Below are positions 52,729 to 61,700 of a stretch of DNA of 64,000 bases, one piece after another; positions within the stretch are counted from its first letter, which is position 1; each line of letters begins with the position of its first letter. Source of the DNA: CAWUEZ02 sp963921355 (GTDB lineage Bacteria; Pseudomonadota; Alphaproteobacteria; Thalassobaculales; Thalassobaculaceae). The position numbers and the translations under genes are program-made. The notes below the pieces were generated by a model that saw nothing but the letters and a program-made list of their open reading frames with translations, was not told the origin of the DNA and searched no databases. The stretch lies in NCBI GenBank assembly GCA_963921355.3, contig OZ001190.1, forward strand, positions 992,001 to 1,056,000. Reading direction: 5' to 3'.

Positions 52729-53388
52729 ATGAGCCTTACCACCATCATCGACTACGGATCCGGCAATCTGCGCTCGGCGGCCAAGGCGTTCGAGCGGGCC
52801 GCCCGGGAGTCCGGCGCCGCGACCACGATCCGCGTGACGGACGACCCCGGCGAGGTGGCGGAGGCCGCCCGGATCGTCCTGCCGGGGGTCGGCGCGTTCG
52901 CCGACTGCCGGGCCGGGGTGGACCGGGTCGCGGGCCTGCGCGATGTGCTGGAACGCCGGGTGATCGGCGATCGCGTCCCGTTCCTCGGGATCTGCGTCGG
53001 CATGCAGCTGATGGCCAAGGCCGGGTACGAGCACGTGACCACCGAGGGCTTCGACTGGATCGACGGTGAGGTCCGGCGCATCGAACCGGCGCCGGAAGCC
53101 GACGGCCGGCCCCGCAAGGTGCCCCATATGGGCTGGAACCCGCTGACCATCCGCGCCGCGGACCACCCGGTGCTGTCCGGTCTTGATCACGGCAACCACG
53201 CCTATTTCGTGCACTCCTACGCCATGCGGCTCGGCAATCCGGCGCTCAACCTGGCCGAGGTCGATTATGGCGGGACGATCGCCGCTGTGGTCGGGCGCGA
53301 CAACATGGTGGGGACCCAGTTCCACCCCGAGAAAAGCCAGGCAACCGGGTCGCGGCTGATCGCAAATTTCCTTGGATGGACGCCATGA
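52729..53388 (+). CDS. hisH: Imidazole glycerol phosphate synthase subunit HisH (glutaminase)
   Basis: 219 residues from ATG 52729. A class I glutamine amidotransferase: the nucleophile Cys is in FLGICVGMQLM and the His/Glu pair in VGTQFHPEKSQATG. It delivers ammonia to HisF. ILPGVGAFADC is the conserved loop near the N-terminus. The stop overlaps the following GNAT gene by 4 nt. Confidence 0.97.
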   Translation: MSLTTIIDYGSGNLRSAAKAFERAARESGAATTIRVTDDPGEVAEAARIVLPGVGAFADCRAGVDRVAGLRDVLERRVIGDRVPFLGICVGMQLMAKAGYEHVTTEGFDWIDGEVRRIEPAPEADGRPRKVPHMGWNPLTIRAADHPVLSGLDHGNHAYFVHSYAMRLGNPALNLAEVDYGGTIAAVVGRDNMVGTQFHPEKSQATGSRLIANFLGWTP

Positions 53389-54008
53389 ACGACGATCCGG
53401 ATCTGCGGCCCGATTCAGCTCATACGCGCCCGACCCATACCGCGGTCGAGTTCCTGGATGAACTGTCGGCGGCCGACCTGAACGACCTGTGCGATGCCGC
53501 CGAGGCCGCGATCATCGATGGCGGCGGGTTCGGCTGGCTGTCGCCGCCGCCCCGGCACACGCTGGAAGCCTATTGGCGGGGCGTACTGTTGATCCCCGAG
53601 CGCGACCTGTTCGTCGCCCGCCTGGACGGGGTTATCGCCGGTTCCTGTCAGATCCATCGCCCGCCGCGCAACAACGAGGCTCAGAGCTTCGCCTGCCAGC
53701 TGACGACCTCGTTCGTCGCCCCCTGGGCCCGCGGCCACGGTCTGGCCCGTGAGTTGGTTCAGATCGCCGAGAGCCATGCCCGCGAGGCCGGGTTCGGGGT
53801 GCTGAACCTGGATGTGCGTGAAACCCAGCGGGCCGCCATCCGGCTCTATGAGGCGCTGGGCTTCGAGAAGTTCGGCGAGCATCCCTATTACGCCCAGGTC
53901 CGCGACGGCTATGTGCGTGGACTGTGCTATTACAAGCGGCTCGACACCACTCACAGGCCATCCGAAGAGACGGGCGACGGAGCTGGCGATGGGGAGCATC
54001 TCGAGTGA
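53385..54008 (+). CDS. GNAT-family N-acetyltransferase
   Basis: 207 residues. A GNAT domain lies at residues about 15-190: the acetyl-CoA loop is in VAPWARGHGLARELVQIAESHAREAG, and LNLDVRETQRAAIRLYEALGFEKFGEHPYYAQV follows. The start is ATG 53385, overlapping the hisH stop (ATGA); another ATG at 53376 is 9 nt earlier. The stop overlaps hisA (GTGA). It therefore sits inside the translationally coupled his operon. Substrate unknown. Confidence 0.88.
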   Translation: MNDDPDLRPDSAHTRPTHTAVEFLDELSAADLNDLCDAAEAAIIDGGGFGWLSPPPRHTLEAYWRGVLLIPERDLFVARLDGVIAGSCQIHRPPRNNEAQSFACQLTTSFVAPWARGHGLARELVQIAESHAREAGFGVLNLDVRETQRAAIRLYEALGFEKFGEHPYYAQVRDGYVRGLCYYKRLDTTHRPSEETGDGAGDGEHLE

Positions 54009-54748
54009 TCCTGTATCCGGCGATCGATCTGAAGGGCGGGCAATGCGTGCGCCTGCTGCGCGGCGACATGGCCGCGGCCACGGTCTATGGCGACGACCCG
54101 GCGGCCCAGGCCGCGTCGTTCCAGTCAGCGGGCTGCGCCTGGGTCCACGTCGTCGATCTGGACGGCGCCTTCGCCGGCGCCTCGGTCAACGGCGCGGCGG
54201 TCCGCGGCATTCTCGCCGCCGTCGAGGTTCCGGTGCAGCTTGGTGGCGGCATTCGCGACCGGGCGGCGATCGACGGCTGGCTCGAGGCCGGCGTCAGCCG
54301 GGTCGTGCTCGGCACCGTTGCGCTGCGTGACCCGGAGCTGGTGATCGCCGCCTGCCGGGACCATCCCGGCCGGATCGCCGTCGGCATCGACGCCCGCGGC
54401 GGCAAGGTCGCCGTGCAGGGTTGGGCGGAAACCGCCGAGATCGCCGCCGAAGAGCTGGCACTGCGGTTCGAGGATGCCGGGGTGGCGGCGGTGATCTTCA
54501 CCGATATCGACCGCGACGGCGCGCTGGAGGGCCCGAACCTGGTCGCGACCGAGGCCCTGGCGCGGCGGCTGTCGACCCCGGTGATCGCGTCCGGCGGGGT
54601 GTCGTCGCTCGCGGACCTGACCGCGCTTTCCGCCCTGGCGCCGGCCGGGGTGGCCGGAGCGATCGTCGGCCGCGCGCTGTATGACGGGCGGGTCGACGTG
54701 GCCCGCGCGGTCGCCGCCCTGGCGGGCCAGGAGGTGCCGCGTGCTTAA
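54005..54748 (+). CDS. hisA: ProFAR isomerase HisA
   Basis: 247 residues from GTG 54005. A (beta-alpha)8 barrel: PAIDLKGGQCVRLLRGD with the catalytic Asp, VHVVDLDGAFAG, VPVQLGGGIRDRAAI, and FTDIDRDGALEGPN with the second Asp. It isomerises ProFAR to PRFAR. It overlaps hisF by 8 nt. Confidence 0.97.
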   Translation: MILYPAIDLKGGQCVRLLRGDMAAATVYGDDPAAQAASFQSAGCAWVHVVDLDGAFAGASVNGAAVRGILAAVEVPVQLGGGIRDRAAIDGWLEAGVSRVVLGTVALRDPELVIAACRDHPGRIAVGIDARGGKVAVQGWAETAEIAAEELALRFEDAGVAAVIFTDIDRDGALEGPNLVATEALARRLSTPVIASGGVSSLADLTALSALAPAGVAGAIVGRALYDGRVDVARAVAALAGQEVPRA

Positions 54749-55526
54749 GGCCCGCATCATCCCGTGCCTCGACGTCAAGGACGGCCGGGTGGTCAAAGGG
54801 GTCAATTTCGTCGACCTGGTGGACGCCGGCGACCCGGTCGAACAGGCCCGCCTGTACGATGCCGAGGGCGCCGACGAGCTCTGCTTCCTGGACATCACCG
54901 CCAGCCACGAGAACCGCGACACGATCTTCGACGTGGTGGCCCGCACCGCCGAGCAGTGCTTCATGCCGCTCACGGTCGGGGGCGGCGTGCGCAGCAACGA
55001 CGACATCCGCAAGCTTCTGCTGGCCGGCGCCGACAAGGTGTCGATCAATACCGCCGCCGTGCGCGATCCGGATTTCGTGCGCGCCGCCGCCACCAAGTTC
55101 GGCAGCCAGTGCATCACCGTCGCCGTCGACGCCAAGCGGGTCGGTCCGGAGAGCGGAGCAGGGAACGGCGACAGGTTCGAGGTTTTCACCCATGGGGGGC
55201 GCAACGCCACCGGCCTCGACGCGGTCGAGTGGACGCGCCGGATGGCCGAGTACGGTGCCGGCGAGATCCTGCTGACGTCGATGGACCGCGACGGAACCAA
55301 GAGCGGCTTCGACATTGCGCTCACCCGCGCGGTCTCCGACGCGGTGCCGGTGCCGGTGATCGCCTCGGGCGGTGTGGGCACCCTCGATCACCTGGTCGAG
55401 GGTGTGCGCGACGGCCATGCCAGTGCCGTGCTGGCGGCCTCGATCTTCCATTTCGGCACCCATAGGATCGGTGAAGCCAAGGCGGCCATGGCCGCCGCCG
55501 GCCTGCCGATACGCGAGGGCGCATGA
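54741..55526 (+). CDS. hisF: Imidazole glycerol phosphate synthase subunit HisF (cyclase)
   Basis: 261 residues from GTG 54741. A (beta-alpha)8 barrel: ARIIPCLDVKDGRVVKGVNF with the catalytic Asp, LTVGGGVRSNDDI, LTSMDRDGTKSGFD with the second Asp, and VIASGGVGTLDHL. With HisH it turns PRFAR into imidazole glycerol phosphate and AICAR. hisE overlaps its end by 4 nt. Confidence 0.98.
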   Translation: MLKARIIPCLDVKDGRVVKGVNFVDLVDAGDPVEQARLYDAEGADELCFLDITASHENRDTIFDVVARTAEQCFMPLTVGGGVRSNDDIRKLLLAGADKVSINTAAVRDPDFVRAAATKFGSQCITVAVDAKRVGPESGAGNGDRFEVFTHGGRNATGLDAVEWTRRMAEYGAGEILLTSMDRDGTKSGFDIALTRAVSDAVPVPVIASGGVGTLDHLVEGVRDGHASAVLAASIFHFGTHRIGEAKAAMAAAGLPIREGA

Positions 55527-55864
55527 GCGATCACATCCTCGACCGGCTCGCCGCCGTCATCGCCGCCCGCCAGGGTGCCGACCCGGACTCCAGTTACACC
55601 GCGCGGCTGCTGGCCAAAGGGCCGGTCAAGGCCGCCGAGAAACTGGGCGAGGAGGCGGTCGAAACGGTGATCGAGGCGGTTCGAGGTGACGCCGACGCGC
55701 TGGCCGCCGAGAGCGCCGACCTGCTGTATCACCTGCTGGTCCTGTGGGCCGCCGCCGGGCTCGATCCGGCCCGGGTCTGGGCGGCCCTCGAGGCGCGCGA
55801 AGGCACGTCGGGGCTGGCCGAGAAGGCGGCGCGGTCCCGGGGCGATCAGCCGCCCGAGCCGTAA
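55523..55864 (+). CDS. hisE: Phosphoribosyl-ATP diphosphatase
   Basis: 113 residues. It hydrolyses phosphoribosyl-ATP to phosphoribosyl-AMP. DSSYTARLLAKGPVKAAEKLGEEAVETVIEAVRGD is the all-alpha metal-binding motif (E-x-x-E). It begins in the hisF stop (ATGA). No hisI is in this unit. Confidence 0.96.
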   Translation: MSDHILDRLAAVIAARQGADPDSSYTARLLAKGPVKAAEKLGEEAVETVIEAVRGDADALAAESADLLYHLLVLWAAAGLDPARVWAALEAREGTSGLAEKAARSRGDQPPEP

Positions 55865-55932
55865 ACCGCATCCCCAACCCGATCCTAAGCCCAACCTGAT
55901 CCTGAGCTAAAACTGCGCGTGGAGGCCCCCCG

Positions 55933-56301
55933 ATGAGCTACGATCCCGAGAACATCTTCGCCAAGATCCTGCGCGGCGAAATCCCTAACAAGACTGTGTA
56001 CGAGGACGAGTTCGTCCTCGCCTTCCACGACATCCAGCCCCAGACCCCGACCCATGTGCTGGTGATCCCCAAGGGCGCCTACGTCTCTTTCGCCGACTTC
56101 TCCCAGAACGCCAGCACCGAGGAAATCGCTGGCTTCGTGCGGGCCGCCGGGAAGATCGCCCGCGATCTCGGGGTCGAGGCCGACGGCTATCGGGTGCTGT
56201 CCAACCATGGCCGCGACGCCCATCAGGAGGTGCCGCATTTCCACCTGCACCTGTTCGCCGGGCAGAATCTCGGTCGGATGATGAAGCCTGTGGATAAGTA
56301 G
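55933..56301 (+). CDS. HIT-family (histidine triad) nucleotide-binding protein
   Basis: 122 residues, with GGAGG before ATG 55933. The histidine triad H-x-H-x-H is in VPHFHLHLFAG. The N-terminus has NIFAKILRGEIPNKTVYED and a DIQPQTPTHVLVIPK strand pair. These proteins hydrolyse aminoacyl- or sulfonyl-adenylate-like nucleotide conjugates (Hint type). Its last codons (Pro-Val-Asp-Lys-stop) include the first DnaA box of the following repeat. Confidence 0.95.
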   Translation: MSYDPENIFAKILRGEIPNKTVYEDEFVLAFHDIQPQTPTHVLVIPKGAYVSFADFSQNASTEEIAGFVRAAGKIARDLGVEADGYRVLSNHGRDAHQEVPHFHLHLFAGQNLGRMMKPVDK

Positions 56302-56331
56302 AAACTGTGGATAAGTAGAAACTGTGGATAA
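56289..56331 (+). repeat. Three direct repeats of a 17-bp DnaA-box unit
   Basis: TGTGGATAAGTAGAAAC is repeated at 56289, 56306 and 56323 (the third keeps only its first 11-12 bases). Each begins with TGTGGATAA, the exact complement of the consensus DnaA box TTATCCACA. The spacing is exactly 17 bp and all three have the same orientation. Confidence 0.92.
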
Positions 56332-56576
56332 GTGGGGCGGGCCGGTTTCTCGCCCCAAGGGCGGCAGACTTGTGAATTCAACGCGAAATATGGTGAATGA
56401 CTTTCAGGTATAAAGGTTAACTCGCTGAAAAATTTGACTCCTTAAGATCTCGATCCCATATTCCTGGCGGCGGGAGATAGGCGTTTTAGACGGGGGGCGT
56501 TTTTCCACACTATCCACACGGTGGATGATCGGACCGACCCGGTGGGGGAACCGGGACGCCCGGGCGCGGAGTGCCC
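56289..56576. other. Second origin-like region with DnaA boxes and AT-rich core
   Basis: Three perfect DnaA boxes on the minus strand (56289-56331) are followed by about 40 bp of GC-rich sequence, then an AT-rich stretch (about 56371-56462, containing GAATTCAACGCGAAATATGG and GTATAAAGGTTAAC). On the far side come TTTTCCACA at 56501-56509 and CTATCCACA at 56510-56518 (each 8/9), and an inverted ATCCAC-ACG-GTGGAT at 56512-56526. Such an arrangement is typical of oriC or of a DnaA-titrating locus. The flanking genes are HIT and a pentapeptide-repeat protein, both on the plus strand. Confidence 0.6.
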
Positions 56577-57842
56577 ATGCAGCAAACCCAAGACCTGGAC
56601 TGGGATGTCGCGGAGTCGATCCGCAAGCATGCCCTGTATCTGAAAGAGTATTCCGGCGGCGTCCAGGCTGACTTCCGGCACAAGACCCTGCGCGGTGCCA
56701 TGCTGGCCGGCAGCGATCTGCGCCGCGGCCTGTTTCACGGCACCGATCTGCGCGGCGCCAGCTTCGCCGGCTGCAATCTGGAAGCGTCGATGTTCTCGAC
56801 CGCCAAGCTCGAGCAGTGCGATTTCGCCGGCGCCCGCCTGGTGCAGGCCAATATGCGCGGCGCCAACCTGAAGGGGGCCAAGCTGATGGCCGCCGATCTG
56901 ACCGATGCGGACCTGCGCCCGGCCAAGATCGAAGACATGAACCGCACGATCAATCAGGCCGCCGATCTCAGCAAGGCGGACATGTCCGACGCCCAGGTGG
57001 TGCGCACCAATCTCGGCGGCGCCAACCTGTCAGGTGTGGTGGCGGTGGGCGCCGCCTTCCAGGACGCGGTGATGCGCGGGGTCAACCTCAACAAGGCGGA
57101 TCTCTCCAAGACCTCGTTCCAGGGTTCGGACCTGCGCGGCTCGAATCTGCGCGGCGTCAACTTCAGCGATGCCGTCCTGACCAGCACCGACCTGACCGGC
57201 TCGGACCTTCGGTCGTGCAACCTCGACGGGGCCGACCTGTCCGGCGCCGATCTGACCGACTGCACGATCGCCACCGGCCTCGACAACATGGCTCCGGATA
57301 TCCAGGACAAGGTGATCCGACACTTCGCCTGGATCAGTTCCGGGGGCCGGAAAGGCGACCGGGCAACGTTCCGCGGGCTCGATCTGTCCGGTGCGGATCT
57401 GTCCGGTGCCGATCTCTCGGCCGCCGACTTCACCGGTGCCGATCTGACCGGGGCGAACCTGAAGCAATGCGCCTTCCGGTTCGCGACCCTGACCAATGCC
57501 CGGATGGAGCGTGCCGATCTGACCCGGGCCGACCTTCGGGGCACCTCGATGAAGGGGGTCGTGGCGGATGGCGCAACCCTGACCCGGGCGCGCTTCACCC
57601 CGATGCAAATCCTCAAGCCCGAGACCCTTGAGCTGCTGCGCGAATGGCCGGCCGACCTGTCCGGGGCCTCGTTCGCCGGGGTCGATCTCCAGAAGGCCGA
57701 CCTGTCCGGCGCGATCCTCGATGCCGCCGTCTTCGACCACGCCGACTGCACCCACGCCCTGTTCACCGATGCGGTCATCGAGACCGCCAGCTTCAAGGGG
57801 GCGATCGGCGTCAGCCCGTCGGTCGCCAAGGCGGCGGAATAG
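56577..57842 (+). CDS. Pentapeptide-repeat protein
   Basis: 421 residues from ATG 56577. Almost the whole protein, about residues 40-400, is A(D/N)Lxx-type pentapeptide repeats (GADLSGADLSAADFTGADLT and similar), broken by a linker around 230-260 containing HFAWISSGGRKGDRAT. These fold as a right-handed quadrilateral beta helix. No PilZ, toxin or kinase domain is seen. Proteins of this family mimic DNA (Qnr) or bind partners in the cytoplasm; function is unknown. No signal peptide. It follows the origin-like region. Confidence 0.9.
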   Translation: MQQTQDLDWDVAESIRKHALYLKEYSGGVQADFRHKTLRGAMLAGSDLRRGLFHGTDLRGASFAGCNLEASMFSTAKLEQCDFAGARLVQANMRGANLKGAKLMAADLTDADLRPAKIEDMNRTINQAADLSKADMSDAQVVRTNLGGANLSGVVAVGAAFQDAVMRGVNLNKADLSKTSFQGSDLRGSNLRGVNFSDAVLTSTDLTGSDLRSCNLDGADLSGADLTDCTIATGLDNMAPDIQDKVIRHFAWISSGGRKGDRATFRGLDLSGADLSGADLSAADFTGADLTGANLKQCAFRFATLTNARMERADLTRADLRGTSMKGVVADGATLTRARFTPMQILKPETLELLREWPADLSGASFAGVDLQKADLSGAILDAAVFDHADCTHALFTDAVIETASFKGAIGVSPSVAKAAE

Positions 57843-57947
57843 TCCTCATGTAGGCGACCTCACGCGGTGTTGGTGCGATCGTGAACCGCGCCCAGCGCCC
57901 GCGATGCTAGATCTGGACCCGGTTTCCAGGCACCGAGGTGGCGCAAC

Positions 57948-59323
57948 ATGCCGGCCCCCCTTCACCGACGCGCGGTCCTATTGGCCGCCGCGGCTCTGCT
58001 GACACCTCAGGCTCTGCGCGCCCAGGACGACTACGAACCGGTCCTCCAGGCGTTTCAGAGCTTCGTGTTCGGCACCTCGACCGACATCACCAAGGCCATC
58101 GCCTTCCTGGGTGATCGCGGTCGGCCCGACGTCGCCTCCGCGTTGATCGTGGCGCTCCGCTACACGCGTACCCGGGCCCGCCGATCCTGGACCTGCTGGA
58201 ACGGGTGACGGGGGCGGCGCCCGGGCGAAGCTGGGCCGACTGGATGCTCTGGCAGGAGGCATCGCCCGAGGTGATCTCCCATCCGGCCTTCTACGAGTTC
58301 AAGCGCTCGGTCTTCATGCTGATCGACCCGGACTGGCGGCCGTTCCTGAAGCCCGAGTACATCGCCGACGGGGCGATGGACATCCGCTTCGAGGAGGTGG
58401 TCTGGGGCGGCGTGCACCGCGACGGCATCCCGTCGCTGGACAACCCGGACCGCATACCCGCGGCCGATGCCGAGTACCTGCGCGACGATGATCTGGTCTT
58501 CGGGGTCGCGATCAACGGCGACGTCCGGGCCTATCCGCTTCGGATCATGGGCTGGCATGAGATGTTCAACGAGGTGATCGGCGGCGTGCCGGTGGCGCTG
58601 GCGTACTGCACGCTGTGCGGCTCGGGGATCCTGTTCGAGACCGCGCTCGAAGACCGGGACGAACCCCTCATCCTCTCGACCTCGGGGTTCCTGTACCGCT
58701 CGAACAAGCTGATGTATGACCGCCAGACCGAGAGCCTGTGGAACCAGTTCACCGGCAAGCCGGTGTCGGGCCCGCTGCGGGGGTCGGGCATCGAGTTGAA
58801 GCAGCGGCCGGTGGTGATCACGCCCTGGGGGGCCTGGCGGGCCCGCAACCCGTCGACCACGGTCCTGTCGGTCAACACCGGCTATCGCCGGGATTACGGC
58901 TCGGGCGTGGTCTATCAGGCGTATTTCGCGTCCGACGACCTGATGTTCCCCGCCCGGGTCGACCAGTCCCGACTGCGGCAGAAAGACTACGTCTACGCCA
59001 TCCGGCAGTTCGGGGTTGCCAAGGCCTGGGCGCTCGATCTGTTCACCGACCGCCAGGTCGTCAACGACCGCATCGGCGAGACGCCGATCGTGCTGATCGG
59101 GGATGCGACGGGCCGGACCGTGCGCGCCTATGAGCGCGGCCGTCATACGTTTTCGATGACCGAGGGCGGCGATCTGTCGGCGGCCGGCGAGACCTGGACC
59201 GTCAGCGAGGCGGCCCTGACCTCGGCCAGCGGAGAAACCCTGCCACGGGTCGCCGGCCACATCGCCTACTGGTTCGCGTGGAACAACTATCTCGGCCCGC
59301 AGGGCGAGGTCGTCACCCGCTGA
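57948..59323 (+). pseudogene. DUF3179 protein gene split by a frameshift
   Basis: The 5' part (ATG 57948) encodes a signal peptide (HRRAVLLAAAALLTPQALRA) and DDYEPVLQAF...VALRYTRTR, then goes out of frame and stops at 58208. In the other frame PPILDLLERVTGAAPGRSWADWM continues into a complete DUF3179 domain (LVFGVAINGDVRAYPLRIMG, GGVPVALAYCTLCGSG, RSNKLMYDRQTESLW) ending at 59323. One missing base near 58164-58175 (for example a G giving RDPGPP) would join the two into a secreted protein of about 458 residues. DUF3179 proteins are periplasmic and of unknown function. Base-call error or real mutation. Confidence 0.85.
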
Positions 59324-59408
59324 GCATCAATCCCGCTCACCGTCTGCCATAGCCGGACTGGCGCGTCCCGGGTTTGAACCGGGGCGTGCATCCGGCAAGG
59401 GGTGGTGC

Positions 59409-60932
59409 ATGGCGGTGCGGGTGGCGACGGTGGCGTTTCGCGGCATCGAGACGGTGCCGGTGGACGTGCAGGTCCACATCAGCAGCGGCGGCTGGCCGGG
59501 GGTCAACCTGGTCGGTCTGCCCGATAAGGCGGTGACCGAAAGCCGCGAGCGGGTGGTTGCTGCCCTCTCGGCGCTCGGCCTCGCCCTGCCGCCGAAGCGC
59601 ATCGTCGTGAACCTGGCGCCCGCCGACCTGCCGAAGGAAGGCGGGCATTTCGACCTGGCGATCGCGCTCGCCATCCTGCAGGCGACCGGGGCGCTGGCGA
59701 TCGAGGATCTGGACGGGCGGGTGGTGCTTGGCGAGCTGGCGCTGGACGGCCGGATCACCCCGGTGCCCGGGGTCCTGCCGGCGGCGGTGGCGGCGGCCGC
59801 GACCGGTCGGCGCGGGGTGATCTGTCCGCTGGCCTGCGGCTCGGAGGCGGCCTGGGCCGACGGCATCGAGGTGGTTGCCGCCCCCGACCTGCTCTCCCTG
59901 CTCAATCACCTGCGCGGTGTCCAGGTGCTGCCCGACCCGTCGCCGGGCGCGGTCGAAGCGGCGCCCACCTATCCGGACCTGCGCGACGTCAAGGGCCAGG
60001 AGACGGCGAAACGCGCCCTGGAAGTGGCGGCGGCCGGGGGTCACAGCTTGCTGATGGTCGGTCCGCCCGGGGCCGGCAAATCGATGCTGGCGGCGCGTTT
60101 GCCCGGCCTGCTGCCGCCGCTGACCCCGGCCGAGGCGCTGGAGATCTCGATGATCCGTTCGGTCGCCGGCGGCCTGAAGGACGGCCGGATCGACCGCGCC
60201 CGTCCCTATCGGGACGCGCACCACACCTGTTCGGCGGCCGCCCTGATCGGTGGTGGGGTGAAGGCGCGGCCGGGCGAGGTCTCGCTCGCCCTTGGCGGCG
60301 TGCTGTTTCTGGACGAGCTCGCCGAGTTCAGCCGCCCGGTCCTCGACGCGCTGCGCCAGCCGATCGAGACCGGCGAGGCGGTGATCGCCCGGGCCAACCA
60401 TCACCTGACCTATCCGGCCCGCTTCCAGCTGGTGGCGGCGATGAACCCGTGTCGCTGCGGCCATCTTGGCGACCCGGCGCGGAACTGCCCCCGCGCGCCC
60501 CGCTGCGGCCGCGACTACCAGACCCGGCTGTCCGGCCCGCTGCTCGACCGCTTCGACCTGACCATCGAGGTGCCCGGCGTCTCGGCCGCCGATCTGGCCC
60601 TGCCGCCGCCGGCCGAGGGCAGCGCGGACGTGGCCGCGCGGGTCGCCGCGGCCCGACAGCGCCAGACCGAGCGCTACGCCGCCCTCGACCCGTCCGGCCG
60701 GGTGCGTGGCAATGCCGATGCCGATGGCGAGCTGCTGACCGCCGTCGCCGAACCGGATGAGAAGGGGCGTGACCTGCTGCGGGTCGCCGCCGAAACCCTC
60801 GGCCTGTCGGCGCGCGGCTATCACCGGGTTCTGCGGGTCGCGCGGACCCTCGCCGATCTCGAGGCTACTGAGACCGTCGGCGTGCCGCATATCGCCGAAG
60901 CGCTGGCCTATCGGGGATCGCGAAGGCCATAA
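59409..60932 (+). CDS. comM: YifB/ComM family Mg-chelatase-like AAA+ ATPase
   Basis: 507 residues. N-terminal LonC-like domain, then a AAA+ core with Walker A SLLMVGPPGAGKSMLAARLPG and Walker B VLFLDELAEFSRPVLDALRQP, then zinc-type cysteines CRCGHLGDPARNC...CGRDY and the C-terminal winged helix SARGYHRVLRVARTLADLE. ComM is a branch-migration helicase in natural transformation. It stands alone; no competence genes are visible beside it. Confidence 0.95.
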   Translation: MAVRVATVAFRGIETVPVDVQVHISSGGWPGVNLVGLPDKAVTESRERVVAALSALGLALPPKRIVVNLAPADLPKEGGHFDLAIALAILQATGALAIEDLDGRVVLGELALDGRITPVPGVLPAAVAAAATGRRGVICPLACGSEAAWADGIEVVAAPDLLSLLNHLRGVQVLPDPSPGAVEAAPTYPDLRDVKGQETAKRALEVAAAGGHSLLMVGPPGAGKSMLAARLPGLLPPLTPAEALEISMIRSVAGGLKDGRIDRARPYRDAHHTCSAAALIGGGVKARPGEVSLALGGVLFLDELAEFSRPVLDALRQPIETGEAVIARANHHLTYPARFQLVAAMNPCRCGHLGDPARNCPRAPRCGRDYQTRLSGPLLDRFDLTIEVPGVSAADLALPPPAEGSADVAARVAAARQRQTERYAALDPSGRVRGNADADGELLTAVAEPDEKGRDLLRVAAETLGLSARGYHRVLRVARTLADLEATETVGVPHIAEALAYRGSRRP

Positions 60933-61060
60933 CCGCCCTTGACCCGCACTGGGCGCCTTGGCGCCCCCTCCAGCGATTTCAGGCGGTTGTATCGCGGCCA
61001 GCCGATGCTACCGTGGCGTCTCGGACCCCGCTGAACACCCGCTCTGCAGAGGATTACCAG

Positions 61061-61660
61061 ATGACCAAGCTGCTTCGCGCTGCCGGCGCGCTGGCACTCG
61101 CCCTTCTCGTCTCCGGATGCTTTACTGTTGGGGCACTTGAGCGGGTTCCCGAGGCGGATCTTGTGTTGGGCAGCACCACGGAGGCGGCCCTGACCGAGCG
61201 TCTTGGCGCGCCGCGCGAGACCTCGGAAGAGACAATCAACGACAAGACGATCCGAGGCCTCTACTACGCCTACGCGACAAGCTATACGACGGACACAGTG
61301 ACGGAGGGCCTTTCTGTCGCCCGCGCCCAGTGGTTCTATTTTTCCGACGGAGTCCTGGTCGGCCATCAGTATCGGAGCACGTTCGCATCGGAGAGCACGG
61401 ACTTCGACGAGTCCGTCGTCTCCGATTTTCGCGAGGGTATCACCACGCGGGCGGAGGTCTTAAAGGCCTTGGGCCCTCCCACCGGCCGGCGCGCCTATCC
61501 GCTCGTTGAAAAGCCCGAAGAGGATGGGTTCGGCTATCTCTACCGGCTGATCGACACCCGGAAACGGGGATTTCCCGTCCTGCGCAAAGACCTGGTCGTC
61601 GTCTTCGGGCCGGATGACGTGGTCCGAAAGATCACGTTGACCGTGCGTGATGACTTCTAG
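61061..61660 (+). CDS. SmpA/BamE-fold-like lipoprotein (first of a paralogous pair)
   Basis: 199 residues from ATG 61061. A signal peptide with lipobox LLVSGC (Cys 20) is followed by a small alpha/beta domain in two repeats: VLGSTTEAALTERLGAP... and ITTRAEVLKALGPPTGRR. Each repeat has a helix-strand pattern like SmpA/BamE. The next gene encodes a paralogue. Probably outer-membrane; function unknown. Confidence 0.82.
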   Translation: MTKLLRAAGALALALLVSGCFTVGALERVPEADLVLGSTTEAALTERLGAPRETSEETINDKTIRGLYYAYATSYTTDTVTEGLSVARAQWFYFSDGVLVGHQYRSTFASESTDFDESVVSDFREGITTRAEVLKALGPPTGRRAYPLVEKPEEDGFGYLYRLIDTRKRGFPVLRKDLVVVFGPDDVVRKITLTVRDDF

Positions 61661-61700
61661 GCCGTCCCCGCGGACGATCGCACCCCGCCAGGAGGAAGCG

